From the NCBI GenBank assembly GCA_036852015.1, contig JAANDG010000635.1, positions 1 to 64,000 of the forward strand: 64,000 bases of DNA. Reading direction: 5' to 3'. The notes under the pieces are model-generated. The model worked only from the letters and a program-made list of their open reading frames with translations, had not been told where the DNA came from and searched no databases. Origin of the DNA: Pelodera strongyloides (taxonomy: Eukaryota > Nematoda > Chromadorea > Rhabditida > Rhabditidae). The number at the start of each line of letters is the position of its first letter. The stretch's first letter is position 1. Position numbers and translations under genes: made by a program. This document shows positions 11,396 to 22,315 of this stretch, piece after piece.

Positions 11396-11924
11396 AAAAA
11401 CTACGCAAAAGAGTTCTATTTACAAAAAAAGGACTTTCAGGTAATAGTGGTGTTGCATTTGGATGTCCTATTTGCGGAAGCTTTCACTTTCTTCAAATGA
11501 TCCACCGAAAGTCGTGTGTATGATGAATTTCTCAATTTCGTCTCCATTGTACATATGGCGAACAGTAAATCATCATATTACTTTGTAGTGCGCCAAGAGT
11601 CAGAGATATTTGGAGACAAGACCTTGTTGGAATTATCTGGTGTCCAAGGTAGGCATCTTTCCGATTTCGAGAAGTCCCTTACTAATGCGTATAACAGCAA
11701 CGCTTGTGTTGCAGATCCGCAGATATCCACTGTGTTTCTGCATCGCCTTCAGGATGGTTTTTATGCAGTATATGGGATCGTTGGCAGTAAGAAAAATGTG
11801 TCGGCTAGCCATTGGAACGATGAGGTGTTTCAACACCAATATCGTAACCGTGGACATCACGGCGTTGCTTAAAGGGTCAGGCTCACAAGAATTTCATACC
11901 TTGAATACCTTGAAGACCGTTATA
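11396..11924. other. Flank downstream of the LINE
   Basis: Lies beyond the 3' end of the readable LINE coding region. Open frames on both strands (11516-11872 +, 11633-11860 -) match nothing I recognise. It may be the LINE 3' region or the locus into which it inserted; no clear terminal repeat or A-tail marks the border. Confidence 0.45.
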
Positions 11925-13546
11925 TCAGCTGTTGTCTCGCCAACAGCGCATGTCGCAACTACGCCATGAAGACCTGCATCTTGCGATGCGATTGCATGCA
12001 CGTCCAAATGATTTAACCATCGGGTCTGCCCATCTCGTTGGCGGTCGCCCTTGAGGACGCTTGTAATCGCGGGGACGCCATTCTGTGACCCGAGTGGTCC
12101 ATCGATTGTCATTTCTACGAATGACATGACCGACCCATCGATGTTTCGAGCTGTATATCCTATCAATTATATCATCTACGCCAGATTTTTCTCGAAGTGT
12201 GACATTGGTGAGTACATCTCGTAGCTTCCAGAAAGCCTTCCACCCAGACTGTTTATGTCGAGAGAGTTCGGCGGTGAGGCTGTTTCTGGGGTTAACCTCT
12301 CGTCCAAGGTAGACATACTTCCCGACCTTTTCGAGCGTGCTGTTGCCAATAAGTATATCTGCACCGCCGTTTGGACAATGATCGTTAGCCATCCACTGCG
12401 TCTTGCCTGGGTGGGCTTCAAGACCGATTAGCGACGTTACTGGAATTAGTTTGTCTAGGTTTTTCTGCAGTGTACATGGGTCTTTGGCTATAAGAACCAC
12501 ATCGTCGGCAAACAGTAAGAACTGTAGTGTTTCGCCGTCAATGTCATAACCACCGGACATGTTGGCGTCTCTCAAAGCGCATTCCAGAGAAGCAGAAAAG
12601 TGGGTGAAATGACATCCCCTTGTTTGACTCAGCGCTCAACGGGCACCTTAACTGGTGTATGAAGGAGTTGGATGTCCGTGGCGCACTGGTTATACAGCTC
12701 GTCTATCCTAGACACGTAGCTTTCTGGCACTGCGTTTCGTTTCAGAGCATTGAGGACCGCCTGCTTCTCAACCGAATCGAACGCCTTTTTGAAGTCGACA
12801 AACAACATACAGAGGGGTATCTTGTACTCCCTAGACCGCTCGATAACTTGACACACAGTGTGAATGTGGTCAATAGTCGAGTACCCGCCTCGAAAGCCTG
12901 CCTGCTCTCGTCTATTGCCTACTTCCAGCCACTTGCTGATTCGGTTCAAGATGACGCGAGAAAACAGCTTTGACAGCTGTGACATCAACGCAATTGGACG
13001 ATAGTTGTTTATGTCCTCTTTGCTTCCCTTCTTATGGATCAGGATGGTGTTACTACCTTTCCAGTTCTCAGGGACGATTTTCATTGCGAGGATATTGTTG
13101 AACAACCTGCAAACCGCGGATAGAGCGGACTTCGGAGCGTACTTGAGGAGATCAATGGAAATGCCATCATTGCCAGGAGCCCTGTTATTAGGCATTCTCT
13201 TCAAAGCATGTTCAACCTCGCTCTCCATGAACTCCGGCACGTCCTCATTCACTTCAATGCCTGATTTCGGAACACGCTTCTTCGAAGCAAAGAGATCCCC
13301 ATAGAAAGCTTTGATGATATCGGCAATATCCTGGATCTTGGTCTTCAAAGTACCGTCTTTGTCCATCATGGCCACAGTTGCCTCCTTATGCAAGGAATAG
13401 CGTTGGCGTACTTTCTTTATGGACATAAGACGCTTCGAGAGCTTTAACCTCGTTAAAGCTCTTATAGTCTGTTTCAACCATCTTTCGTAGGTCGCGGCTG
13501 AGGCTCTGTACGTTTTGACCCTGATGTAGCCTTTTTCGTCTCTCAC
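11925..13546 (-). pseudogene. LINE reverse transcriptase, broken
   Basis: The first piece (13546-12629) has NYRPIALMSQLSKLFSRVI, EQAGFRGGYSTIDHI and motif A as LFVDFKKAFDSV. A stop codon and then a frame change follow around the KQGD block (12629-12575). The second piece (12575-11925) carries the catalytic motif as FADDVVL, then VKYVYLG-type and RTE tail blocks. Between VTLRE and SGVDDIIDRIY the stretch that related elements use for an Ala-Leu-x-Tyr-Gly-x-Glu-Thr segment is absent, which I read as an internal deletion near 12180. Confidence 0.88.
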
Positions 13547-13570
13547 GGATCAATTCAATGGTCTTCGACG

Positions 13571-14505
13571 TCAGTCCACTTGGTTCATTATAGCACGGGC
13601 TAGACCCGGATCAACGTCTCCACGCCTGGAGGTGCGCCTTCTGAACTTAACAGAACCAAAGTTGATGATGGACTTGACCAAGCGGTGATCTGAACTTGAG
13701 CCGCACCAGCTTCTACCGACGATCTTACAGTCAACAACCCGATGGGCGTCGTTGCAAATTACATAGTCCAGGTGTTTCTTTGCACCTTGCGGGCTCTGCC
13801 ACGTCCAAAGTCTACGCTTTCGTTGTTGGAACATGGTGTTCAACACGTACATGCACTGGCTTTCCGCAAAATCTGCCAGCCGTTGACCACGGTCATTACG
13901 GGTGTCCGCAGCGTAGTGCCCAACGTACGTCTCCCCATCGTCCCTGGGACCGATGGACGCGTTGAAGTCGCCGGCGACAAGCTTGACATGTGCATGACTG
14001 TTCGTCAGTTCTCGCTCAATGTCATCATAGAGCTCCTCCACGACCTCGTCGTCATACTCGCTGGTGGGAGCGTACACGTTAACAACGGTGAATGTCACAC
14101 CTTTCACTTCGCCATGAAGGACCGCCACACGCGGGCTGACTGCTCTCATATCGCTGACATGTGGCAGGTATTCTGGGGGACTATGAAGCCCACACCGCCA
14201 GACCTCGACCTCTCCTCTCTGGCTCCAATGAGTACACGGTGGCCACTGTGCCGGGTCTTGCACTTGCTCTCCTTGGACGGCGTCTCTTGGATAGCAACGA
14301 TACCAGCGTTTACATTATCGAGCTCGCCGATCAACTGATCGACATCAGCGTCCTTGTGCAGCGTCCGGGCGTTAAACGTAGATATATGAAAATAGGAAAA
14401 AATATGGTTCCCTACGGCCGCGAGATTGCTATAGCACCCGTGCCTTGCGGCGCACGGAACTCGGGGTCTTTGCTGATTTGACTTTGACATAGTTGGTTTT
14501 GGCAA
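13571..14505 (-). pseudogene. LINE endonuclease domain, frameshifted
   Basis: The upstream piece (14505-14146) contains FHISTFNARTL and AIQETPS, the first two conserved blocks of AP-like endonucleases. The downstream piece (14263-13571), in another frame, holds VVNVYAPT, AGDFNAS, LDYVIC and SSDHRLV, the remaining catalytic blocks including the Asp-His pair. The frame switch falls in the overlap near 14150-14200. The active-site residues themselves look intact, so the damage is the frameshift. Confidence 0.88.
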
Positions 14506-14579
14506 TACGTCCTGCGGGTGCCAATCTTCTCGCAGGACGCCCGCTCATTTCGCTATAGCACCCCTGCCTTGCGCACAGC
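14428..14579. repeat. Direct repeat and hairpin at the LINE 5' edge
   Basis: GCTATAGCACCC(G/C)TGCCTTG occurs at about 14428 and again at 14552, some 124 bp apart. Between them, CGTCCTGCG (14508-14516) and CGCAGGACG (14531-14539) form a perfect 9-bp inverted repeat with a 14-nt loop. The arrangement could be two copies of a 5'-untranslated/promoter block of the LINE, or a partial second insertion. The basis is the sequence only. Confidence 0.6.
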
Positions 14580-15574
14580 TAAGAACAACAAGAATCTCAT
14601 GTGCCTTGAAAATACGCAGATTGTGTGGATGTACAATCCGAACATTCCCAAGTATGTCGTAAAGCAAGAAATGTACAATACAGGCAGTTATTTGACAAAA
14701 ACTACCACTAGAAACATAACGTGTATAGAAACGCATAGCAACGGATATCTTTCACCTCCAACATATAACCAACGTTCAGTTTTAGTCAACTACGGTAACT
14801 TTCCGTTGGTGGTTTTTATCAAATAACTCGTTTAACTTTGAGTTCCTGGAGACGGCGTTTTCATATTTGGAATCGCACAGCTAATGCACACGATGTATAC
14901 AATCATTGTATGGCCCCGGAGAAAAGCAAGTTGGGGCAACTTTGCCATCTTTTCGTTCATCACGAAAAGAAGTGTATTGTATTCTTGGTGCATAGGAAGT
15001 AGCAGTATCGCAGTATGCCGTATAGGACGTTCTTTGTCTAATTGAGACATAGTAAGGAGGGTAGGAGCCATCATACGACCAGAGAATCGGGTAATTGATC
15101 GTCAATTCATTTCAGCGAAGGTTACGGGTCGTTGAACAAATACGGAAACCACGATGCCCCTTAGTCCATCACCAGCGATGATTACCAGGGAGAAACTGCG
15201 TCCATTTCATGAGGCGCCTCATAGTTAGGAGACAACGGCTATGTTCTCCAATCGCTTCTTTCAAGTTACCAGTGTTGTAACGAGATGTAATTACAGTCCC
15301 ACCACATTCCACCAGCGTTAGATAATGATAAGAAAAAGAAGAAAACAATAATTGTATGTCAATCGCTTGAAGTAAGAGAATGACACGCTGCTGAAATTTC
15401 CCGTTGTGTGAGTGACCCATGAGGCCCATGAGAAGGTTTCAAGCCTTGTTGCCGTTCCACAATGTGCCTGCAATGCTGCAGTATAGCGGGATATTTAAAC
15501 ATGCTGAGGACTTCTTCCAAGCCATGGAAATATCTCATTATATACAGGAGAAGAGCTCGAAGGGTTGGATGCTC
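14580..15574. other. No recognisable gene
   Basis: Several short overlapping open frames (for example 14518-14826 +, 15169-15429 -) with no conserved motif, no shared repeat and no convincing splice pattern. Nothing else seen. Confidence 0.5.
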
Positions 15575-16080
15575 GCAACGAAGAGTGTTCATCGAGTTTT
15601 CGCCAATATACATTGACAATAAAACCTACAAAACAAAACCCAACCGGGGCAAAACAATTGCCAACCGGGGCAAAACAATTGCCACGGTTGGGGATCGAAC
15701 CATCGAACTGGCAAAACAATTGCCCCGGTTCGGGATCGAACCATCGACCTGTCGCCTCAAGTGATCTACCTGCTGCGCTATCACTGCCTTGAAAACAGAG
15801 AAGCCAGCTCGCAACGAGGAGTGTTCATCGAGTTTTCGCCAATATACACTGACAATGAAACCTACAAAACAAACCCCAACCGGGGCAAAACAATTGCCAA
15901 CCGGGGCAAAACAATTAACCGGGGAAAAACAATTGCCCGGTTGGGGATCGAACCATCGACCTGTCGCCTCCAACCGGGGCAAAACAATTGCCCTGGTTGG
16001 GGATCGAACCATCGACCTGTCGCCTCAAGCGATCTACCTGCTGTGCTATCACTGCCTTGAAAACAGAGAAGCAAGCGGCT
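15575..16080 (-). mobile_element. Two tandem tRNA-derived SINE units
   Basis: Two units about 236 bp apart share GCTCGCAACGA, GTGTTCATCGAGTTTTCGCC and CCTACAAAAC. On the minus strand each head has a consensus RNA polymerase III A box (TAGCGCAGCAGG at 15780-15769; TAGCACAGCAGG at 16048-16037) followed by a B box (GGTTCGATCCC at 15742-15732 and 16010-16000). Each unit carries one extra B box (15701-15691; 15954-15944) and repeated GGCAATTGTTTTGCCCCGGT blocks. The anticodon-arm region does not fold well, so this is a SINE or tRNA-derived relic and not a working tRNA. Confidence 0.8.
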
Positions 16081-17166
16081 GAAGGCCGAATCATCCAGCT
16101 CCAGTCGGAGAAGCGCCCGTAAGGTTATGATGTATAGTAACAGTAGGAAAAGACTGGCTGTGAGTATTTGCCAGCGAAAAAAAAATGCATAAAGAGCATG
16201 CTACATTGAGCACAGGCTGCCTTCTACACAAGATAGAGCGATGCGAAGCACGTTCGTTCTCTCTGCCTGCCAACAGTGCTTTCGGAATGCGAATATAAAT
16301 TTTTCACGACGTCCAAAGGCTATTTAATAGGAAGAAATACAGACTACGTGGAAGCTGTCCAAAAGTAACTAGCCATATGATAGCTTTCTAGCCGAATTAC
16401 ACATTGTCCGGTGTTGAACATCTTCCACCAAAACAGCGCATAAATTCACTAGACTGCAGATTTAGTCAAGGTATTGGGGTCAATGCTGCCACTTATTAGT
16501 CACGAAAACAATATGAAGAAAGGTCTTGCAGCAGAAATTCTACGTCGCCATCGCGCCGCGCCGGATGTTGAGCTCGAACAAGAACACAGAGTTCTGAGAC
16601 TGAAGGTTTGCGTTTACGCGAATCTCGCCTAGGTGACTTTCCGGAGGAAGCACAAGGAAATCATCGAGCAGCAACCAAATACACGACTATTTACAGAGAG
16701 GATTTACATCGATCAAAGAATGATGAACTAACGCGCCAATGCAGAATTAACAGTGAAGCGTTGACTCCAGGGTGCTATCCGGTCGGAAGCTATTCCAGTC
16801 GCAGATGGCGGGACATGTAGTCCCTGGACAAGAGAGTTGTCGAATGGAGGATGTACAACAACAACAAAAAACAAGCGAAAATGGCCAGTCGGAAGCTAAG
16901 TAAATTTTTTCTGTTGATAAATTTTCTTCTGTTGGGCGAAGTAAATTAGTCAACTCGTATGAGACGTCAGGGTAAACGAGGATGAGTTAATGAAAGAAAA
17001 TTATAAAGATATTGAACATGTGGCACTACTATAAAGGATCACGCCACCGACATCTCACTACCTGTAAAGCCGGTAGCCTGCACTTGCAGCGTCTGCCCAA
17101 ACAAATTGCTATGCTTGTTTGGTATAGACATACGGCAGACGAACTCTGTTCTCACTTTCCTGAGTT
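16081..17166. other. No recognisable gene
   Basis: Short open frames only (for example 16608-16820 +, 16747-16953 -). No motif, repeat family or RNA fold was recognised. Confidence 0.5.
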
Positions 17167-17492
17167 ATCAGCATGTGGGATTCAATTCACACGGAATATG
17201 GGCAGTGAACGCCCTTCGTGAATAGTGTACACGCAACGATTGTGGAAAGTAGTCATTAACATAAAAACGCGAAGAAGGCAAAGTAAAAAGAAAAAGAAAA
17301 AAAGAGTGTTATTCAATGACATTTTTAAGGTGTAGACAAACAAATCAGCCAGTAGGATTCAATTCACACGAAATGTGGGCCTTAAACCCCTCCGTGAATA
17401 CTGTACACGCGACGCACCCCCTACGTGAATACTGTACACGCGATGCTCAGGACGCATTAAACCCCTTCGTGAATACTGTACACGCCACGCGA
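17167..17492. repeat. Short direct repeats around CGTGAATACTGTACACG
   Basis: CGTGAATA(C/G)TGTACACGC occurs at about 17217, 17392, 17421 and 17468. A longer block starting GGATTCAATTCACACG precedes the first two (about 17178 and 17355), so an original ~177-bp duplication was followed by short tandem copies. The core has dyad-like ends (CGTG..CACG). No gene is supported. Confidence 0.7.
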
Positions 17493-19399
17493 CACTAAAC
17501 GAGAAAAAGTGAAGGATACAAAGTAAAAAGATCATATGAAAAATAAACAAAGGGATAGGGTGAGAGAGGAAGAACAGTGTGAGAAGGTACAGAGAGTTGT
17601 ACATTTTTTTTTAAAGATGTAGATGGAAAAATGAATCATTGGAGGAAAAAGATAATCAAGTTAACCCTAAAAAGATACGAAAAAATGTGACTAATTGAAC
17701 ACGAACAAATTAACGACCTTTGCCGTATGGACAAACCATTACATGGTTTGCAACAGACCATACTTCAACTGTTACGCTGTCAATACCCAACTGGAAACCC
17801 TAATTCTCAAACAGCACCCATCTGAATTTCAAAAAAAAAATGTATATGTTCAACGACGCGTCAATATGGTAGTCATGTTAGAAGGGAGCGTTCTAAAGGA
17901 AAACTTATCAGGATCTCAATTCTGAACTAGCCAGACATCTTACTTCAGAAGGCCCCAATTTTCATGTGACGTGGTGGCCATTAAAATATAAAATAATACA
18001 CTGAGGAAACTTGGCCCTTGACCGAAAGAGTTGGGCACCCCTACTTCTCTTTCCTTAAGTCGAAGGTTACCGTAGGAATAAAAAAAAGTTGAGACGATGG
18101 TCTCCTTTGAAAATATATGGCCAGGTGTGTGGCAAAAATACACAACTCGGCCTACCTACGGCCGAAGATACACCGGTATTTCAAAAAAGGAAGCACACGC
18201 GAAAGGCGCGGAGCAAACGAGTGGAGCAAAAACATTACGTTTTGAAACGTTCTCGCTCCTTAGAAAAACCAAAAAATATAGACAAAAAAAACAGAAATAA
18301 AAACTGGAAGCAAAAACAATCTTCCCAAAATAGCTTCAGTATACAAAAATATGAACACAATAAAAAAGCAAACGCACAGAATATCCCCACACTTCGCTTC
18401 AAGGACCTAGTACCGGATCAATCGGACACCAGAGTATATTCCACACAATCGAAGAAACGAAAGGCTCTGCGCTCCTTTTAGTAGAGGTGGTGTGGTTCCG
18501 TTGGCACCTAAAACGATATAAAAATTGAATAAAACATTTATATGAAAATACTGAAGAAAAAAAACGATTATTTTAACGACCCCTGATAATTACAGAAAAC
18601 AAATGAGGAAAGACAACTGTGCGCATTTTACTAACCGGAAATCCTGTTTGCTTCCAAGTACACGATTAGGATAGTTCCAAGGGTGCCTACGAGTAAGGCA
18701 CTACATTTGCTTCGGTGCAGTTGAACACCAATGGATATTCGGCATAATCCCGATCGAACCCTGTTGCGACATTCCAAATGCTGCCCTGAAAATGAACATA
18801 GATAAAAATGATCGTTTCAAGTAAAGTCAGAGTGCTAGCGACAACTTTAACCAGTTCTGCACTAGAAATATGAGGATATTGTTTACACTATGTAGCAATT
18901 CAGTATTGCCTTGAGTGCCACACCTCTTGGATTGGAGCTAAAAATGAAGATCCCCGACTTCGAGAGCAAACGGGACCCTGAATTCTACATGCTTAAGTCT
19001 ATGTGTGATGATTGTATGTCTGAATAAAGTGGTATTCACATCACACGAGATTAAGTTGATCGATGAAACAGACTAAAACACAAACCATGAGAAGAATCCC
19101 AGGCATATTTATCGGACGTAATTGACTTATCAATTCCACCGCACGCAAAAAAATATTTCCACAATCGTTATTATTTCCATAGCATTTCCTTCACGGGACT
19201 AGTGAACTCTAAAACGAGCAACATTGCTAGTTAAGCCTTTGCCAACAATAGAAAAGCTCTCACCGCAGTAATACATTTAAATTTGGTTTATTCGATCCAG
19301 TGAAAACTACGTATGCAAGAAATGGTATGCGAGCAACTTACGTTTGAGACGGAATCCGCAATTACGTCTTATTAGTTCAAGTAGGAACGGTCGCTAATT
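17493..19399. other. A-rich stretch, at most one doubtful coding region
   Basis: Contains an A-rich open frame at 18089-18481 (+) that would make a 130-residue, very Lys/Arg/Gln-rich peptide (KKNRNKNWKQKQSSQ). Composition alone could produce it and no domain is visible, so I do not call a gene. The remainder shows only AT-rich unique sequence. Confidence 0.45.
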
Positions 19400-19803
19400 G
19401 AGTGTCCGGAAAAACAAGCGATGGCTGGTAAAAATCATGCAACTGTTGGTAGGATTGTTCGCAAGCTGAAAGTGGCACATTATGGTTATGACACAGAAAC
19501 AAGAAGCTCAACACGCGGCTAAACCGAACCAAAATGATGAAAAATTGTGGCAAATAACGAACCAATGTGAAAAAATTGAGGCAAGAATTGTCGAGAAATG
19601 TGACCTGCTTCAAGCGTCCGTAAGGCGACCATAAAAAGAATATTCGACATTCGTGGGTAATCTGAAAATTGTCCGAATCTATATTTCTTTGTTAAAAAGA
19701 ATTTGTCTTTTTCTTTCGTCAATCAGAGCCAAGCATATTCTCAACGCTTCCTAAGACTTCTCATAGCAGCGGACTAGTTAATATTGAGTATTTGTAGACT
19801 TAC

Positions 19804-19911
19804 CTACAGTTCACGTCGAACTACAGCGTTGTAATGAACAAGAAAGAATCGATGCCGCTCACAATCAAAACGCCTTCACGGTCCCCCAACTGTGAAGTGC
19901 TTGATGTAGTT
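19804..19911 (-). pseudogene. Exon-like block, Ser-Lys-Leu-Gly-Asp family, copy 1
   Basis: Acceptor TTTTTGCAG before 19911 and donor GTAAGT after 19804. The frame reads TSSTSQLGDREGVLIVSGID and then meets a stop. Related blocks lie at 25838-25718 and 27038-26920 with the same acceptor. Identity unknown. Confidence 0.4.
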
Positions 19912-22175
19912 CTGCAAAAATTGAGACACTGATTTACTATAAAAGTCCAAAACTAATATTAGCATTTATATGCCTTATTACCTACCTTTGTCATATCGAT
20001 CCGTATTCACGACTCTTCATCCGTTTTGAGCTCCAGTAGGAAAGAAGTCTCGAATGTGTTGACAGCAAGTCATGTTCGAAGGTGTATTGCATTTGGTAAG
20101 AAAGCTTCGTGCCGCAACTTGTAGAGCTGAGACAACATAAATATATGAACTTGTTTTGACCACACTATTTACAGATATCATCCGAGTTCAACGATAACTT
20201 ATTTTTGCATTAGTCTCAGAGTTTGCTGGCCAAAACAAACCATATGGAGCTGAGATGAAACTGAAGAATTGCAAGAACAATGAGTGCGATTCTCCGGATA
20301 GCCAATAACCTCCAGAAACAAGACATATTCTTCAAAACTTCTTGCAGGTCAATCCTGAAACAATGGAAATAGATCATCGTGCACATTACAAAGCATCTTA
20401 AAAACAACTGGCTGGCGTATCCGCATTTAGTATGGTTGCTTCCAGTAGTATGCAGTTAACGTGTGCACTCTGATTTGCTACCAGTAAAAAAACGTACCGT
20501 TTCAGCCCAGTGCTGCTAACTAGGGAGGCGGCGTTTTCACTCCACATTTCAGTTCATTAATTGTGATAAAGGAAAGGAGAATGAGTAAAGATTTGGGTGA
20601 GAACGAAAAGGGCAGTGAACAACAAATGAAAAAAAACTATCAAAATCACTCTCAAAAGAGTGGTTCAAGGAAACAAATTATTAAAGAAAGAGACAATGCC
20701 ATTATGTAAAATCGGCTACCAAATAACTCTACCAGCTAACAAGGGCAACCAACGTAAAAAAAATAACAATCAAACAATAACCAAAGAATCAAAACAACGG
20801 TTTGCATTTGTTAGTAGATCGTCTTACGACCGTTATCCAACTTCGTCGACTAACAAGTGCAAGTACAAGAATCACATTTTTAGTCACAGTTCTCTCAAAA
20901 AAACTTCAAGCGCTAAAATACATACGACTACATCATATTTTCTTTTGCCTTCTTTTTTTTGGCAAGCAGCATATATTTTTTTCTGTATTTTTTTTTCTGC
21001 AGCACAATTTTTTCTGCCTTTCTAACTCTTCCTCTTTTTTATATGCAGTTTAAGCAGGATATCTTTTTTTCTGCCCTCATTCTGCTTCTTTTTTATAATC
21101 AAACTTTTTGCTTGCAGAGAACCTAGTGTCTCCACTCAGCGTATCCGATCCCGGTATCACAGAGCGTACTGTAGTTTCACGGGTGTGGTGTCCTTCTTGT
21201 GCGTGTCACCTATATTGACGCTTTCAAAATTGGGCGAAATTGTTGAAGCACGAAATTCGTGTTTCAAGAGTCCTTATACTAATAACTGAACAAATTATTA
21301 TGTTCACCTTTCTTTGACATTTCCCCATTACAAAAGACATCTTACACTGCATTGGCCAACAATTGCTGAAAGTGTCCGATGCGCGCGGGGAAAACATGAG
21401 GCCAAATAGGATACGGTACTCATACAATATGCAAATGATAGATTCGCAGTGAACACAGTGCCAATTAACACGGGCTCCAGTATTTATTGTCAGGTATCTA
21501 AAAAAAATGCAACTCAGGTTGGCTCACCTTATCGTGGGAACCAAGATATCTTCGTCGTGCTGCTTCACAGCCAAATCGAGCCAGAGCACAAGCAGCATTG
21601 AGATGATGTGTCCAGTTCCTAGCCAGTTTGCAGTTGGTTGCTTTTGAGGCTCAATTTATCTCTAGCCTAAACCAGAAATGGAATTTAAACAGGCGTATTC
21701 ATAAAACTTAACCAAGCTCGAGGTTTTCAATGCAGCGGGGTCACAATTATAAGATACTGTATAAATGAGCCTCGGATGGAATATCAGAAAGTGGAAACGC
21801 ACAACCACGTTGTTTGTCTCCAGCTTTCTATTCGAAATTATCGACCTGAATCACTTATGGCTAGTGAAAAAGAGAATACATCAGAGCCAACGTCCGCTAA
21901 CGTATTGACCCATTTGATAGATCCACACAACCATTTACAATTCTAAACATTCTAAATTGAAATGTCAACATACCTTATCGAACACCTCAAAAGCACAGCA
22001 CAATGAAAAAGACGAAGCGGAAGGGCAATCCCCCGAACCAGCCAAGTCGTAACTGGATGTGAGAGTAGGCGGAATCTAGCTGGCTAAATTAGAGCATTGT
22101 AGTCAATCTCCATGCGAACTGAAGGACGAATAAAAATAGTTAGCTGAATTGCTTCAAATTGTCTGAATTACCAAC

Positions 22176-22315
22176 CATGTAAGTCTTTCCTAGCATCGAT
22201 GAAGGAGGCCTTCTTGTGCAGTGTTCGCCCCCACGAACATTTGTCACAAGGAAGGGATACCAGTCACTGCTAACAGTAGCTACTTGCACACTTGTTGTTC
22301 CATCCGAGATGCTAC
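22176..22315 (-). pseudogene. Exon-like block, Val-Cys/Arg-Gly-Gly-Glu family, copy A
   Basis: Acceptor TATTCAG before 22315, weak donor GTTGGT after 22176. The open frame includes SISDGTTSVQVATVSSDWYP and TNVRGGEHCTRRPPSS. The same frame recurs in blocks at 23.17 kb (NVCGGERSVPEK), 31.1 kb and 32.7 kb. Not recognised. Confidence 0.4.

Larger units (their letters stand above)
11925..14505 (-). mobile_element. RTE-type non-LTR retrotransposon (LINE), defective
   Basis: Reading from 14505 down to 11925, the element encodes an apurinic-type endonuclease, then reverse transcriptase, then the C-terminal segment typical of RTE/BovB-like elements (HRWVGHVIRR followed by PRDYKRPQGRPPTRW). At least two frameshifts (near 14150-14200 and 12575-12629), an in-frame TGA just before the conserved KQGD of the RT and a missing block after VTLRE show that this copy cannot make a working protein. 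Related elements mobilise by target-primed reverse transcription; this one is presumably a fossil. Ends are not defined. Confidence 0.9.

Noticed and set aside
15691..15787. Functional tRNA gene on the minus strand
   Set aside because: A and B boxes match, but the anticodon and T stems do not pair properly and no acceptor stem forms.
15495..16074. Overlapping frames on both strands (Arg/Pro/Gly-rich)
   Set aside because: They lie inside the SINE units and only restate its repeats.
18089..18481. Lys-rich 130-residue protein
   Set aside because: A-rich composition alone can keep this frame open; no domain, splice or repeat support.
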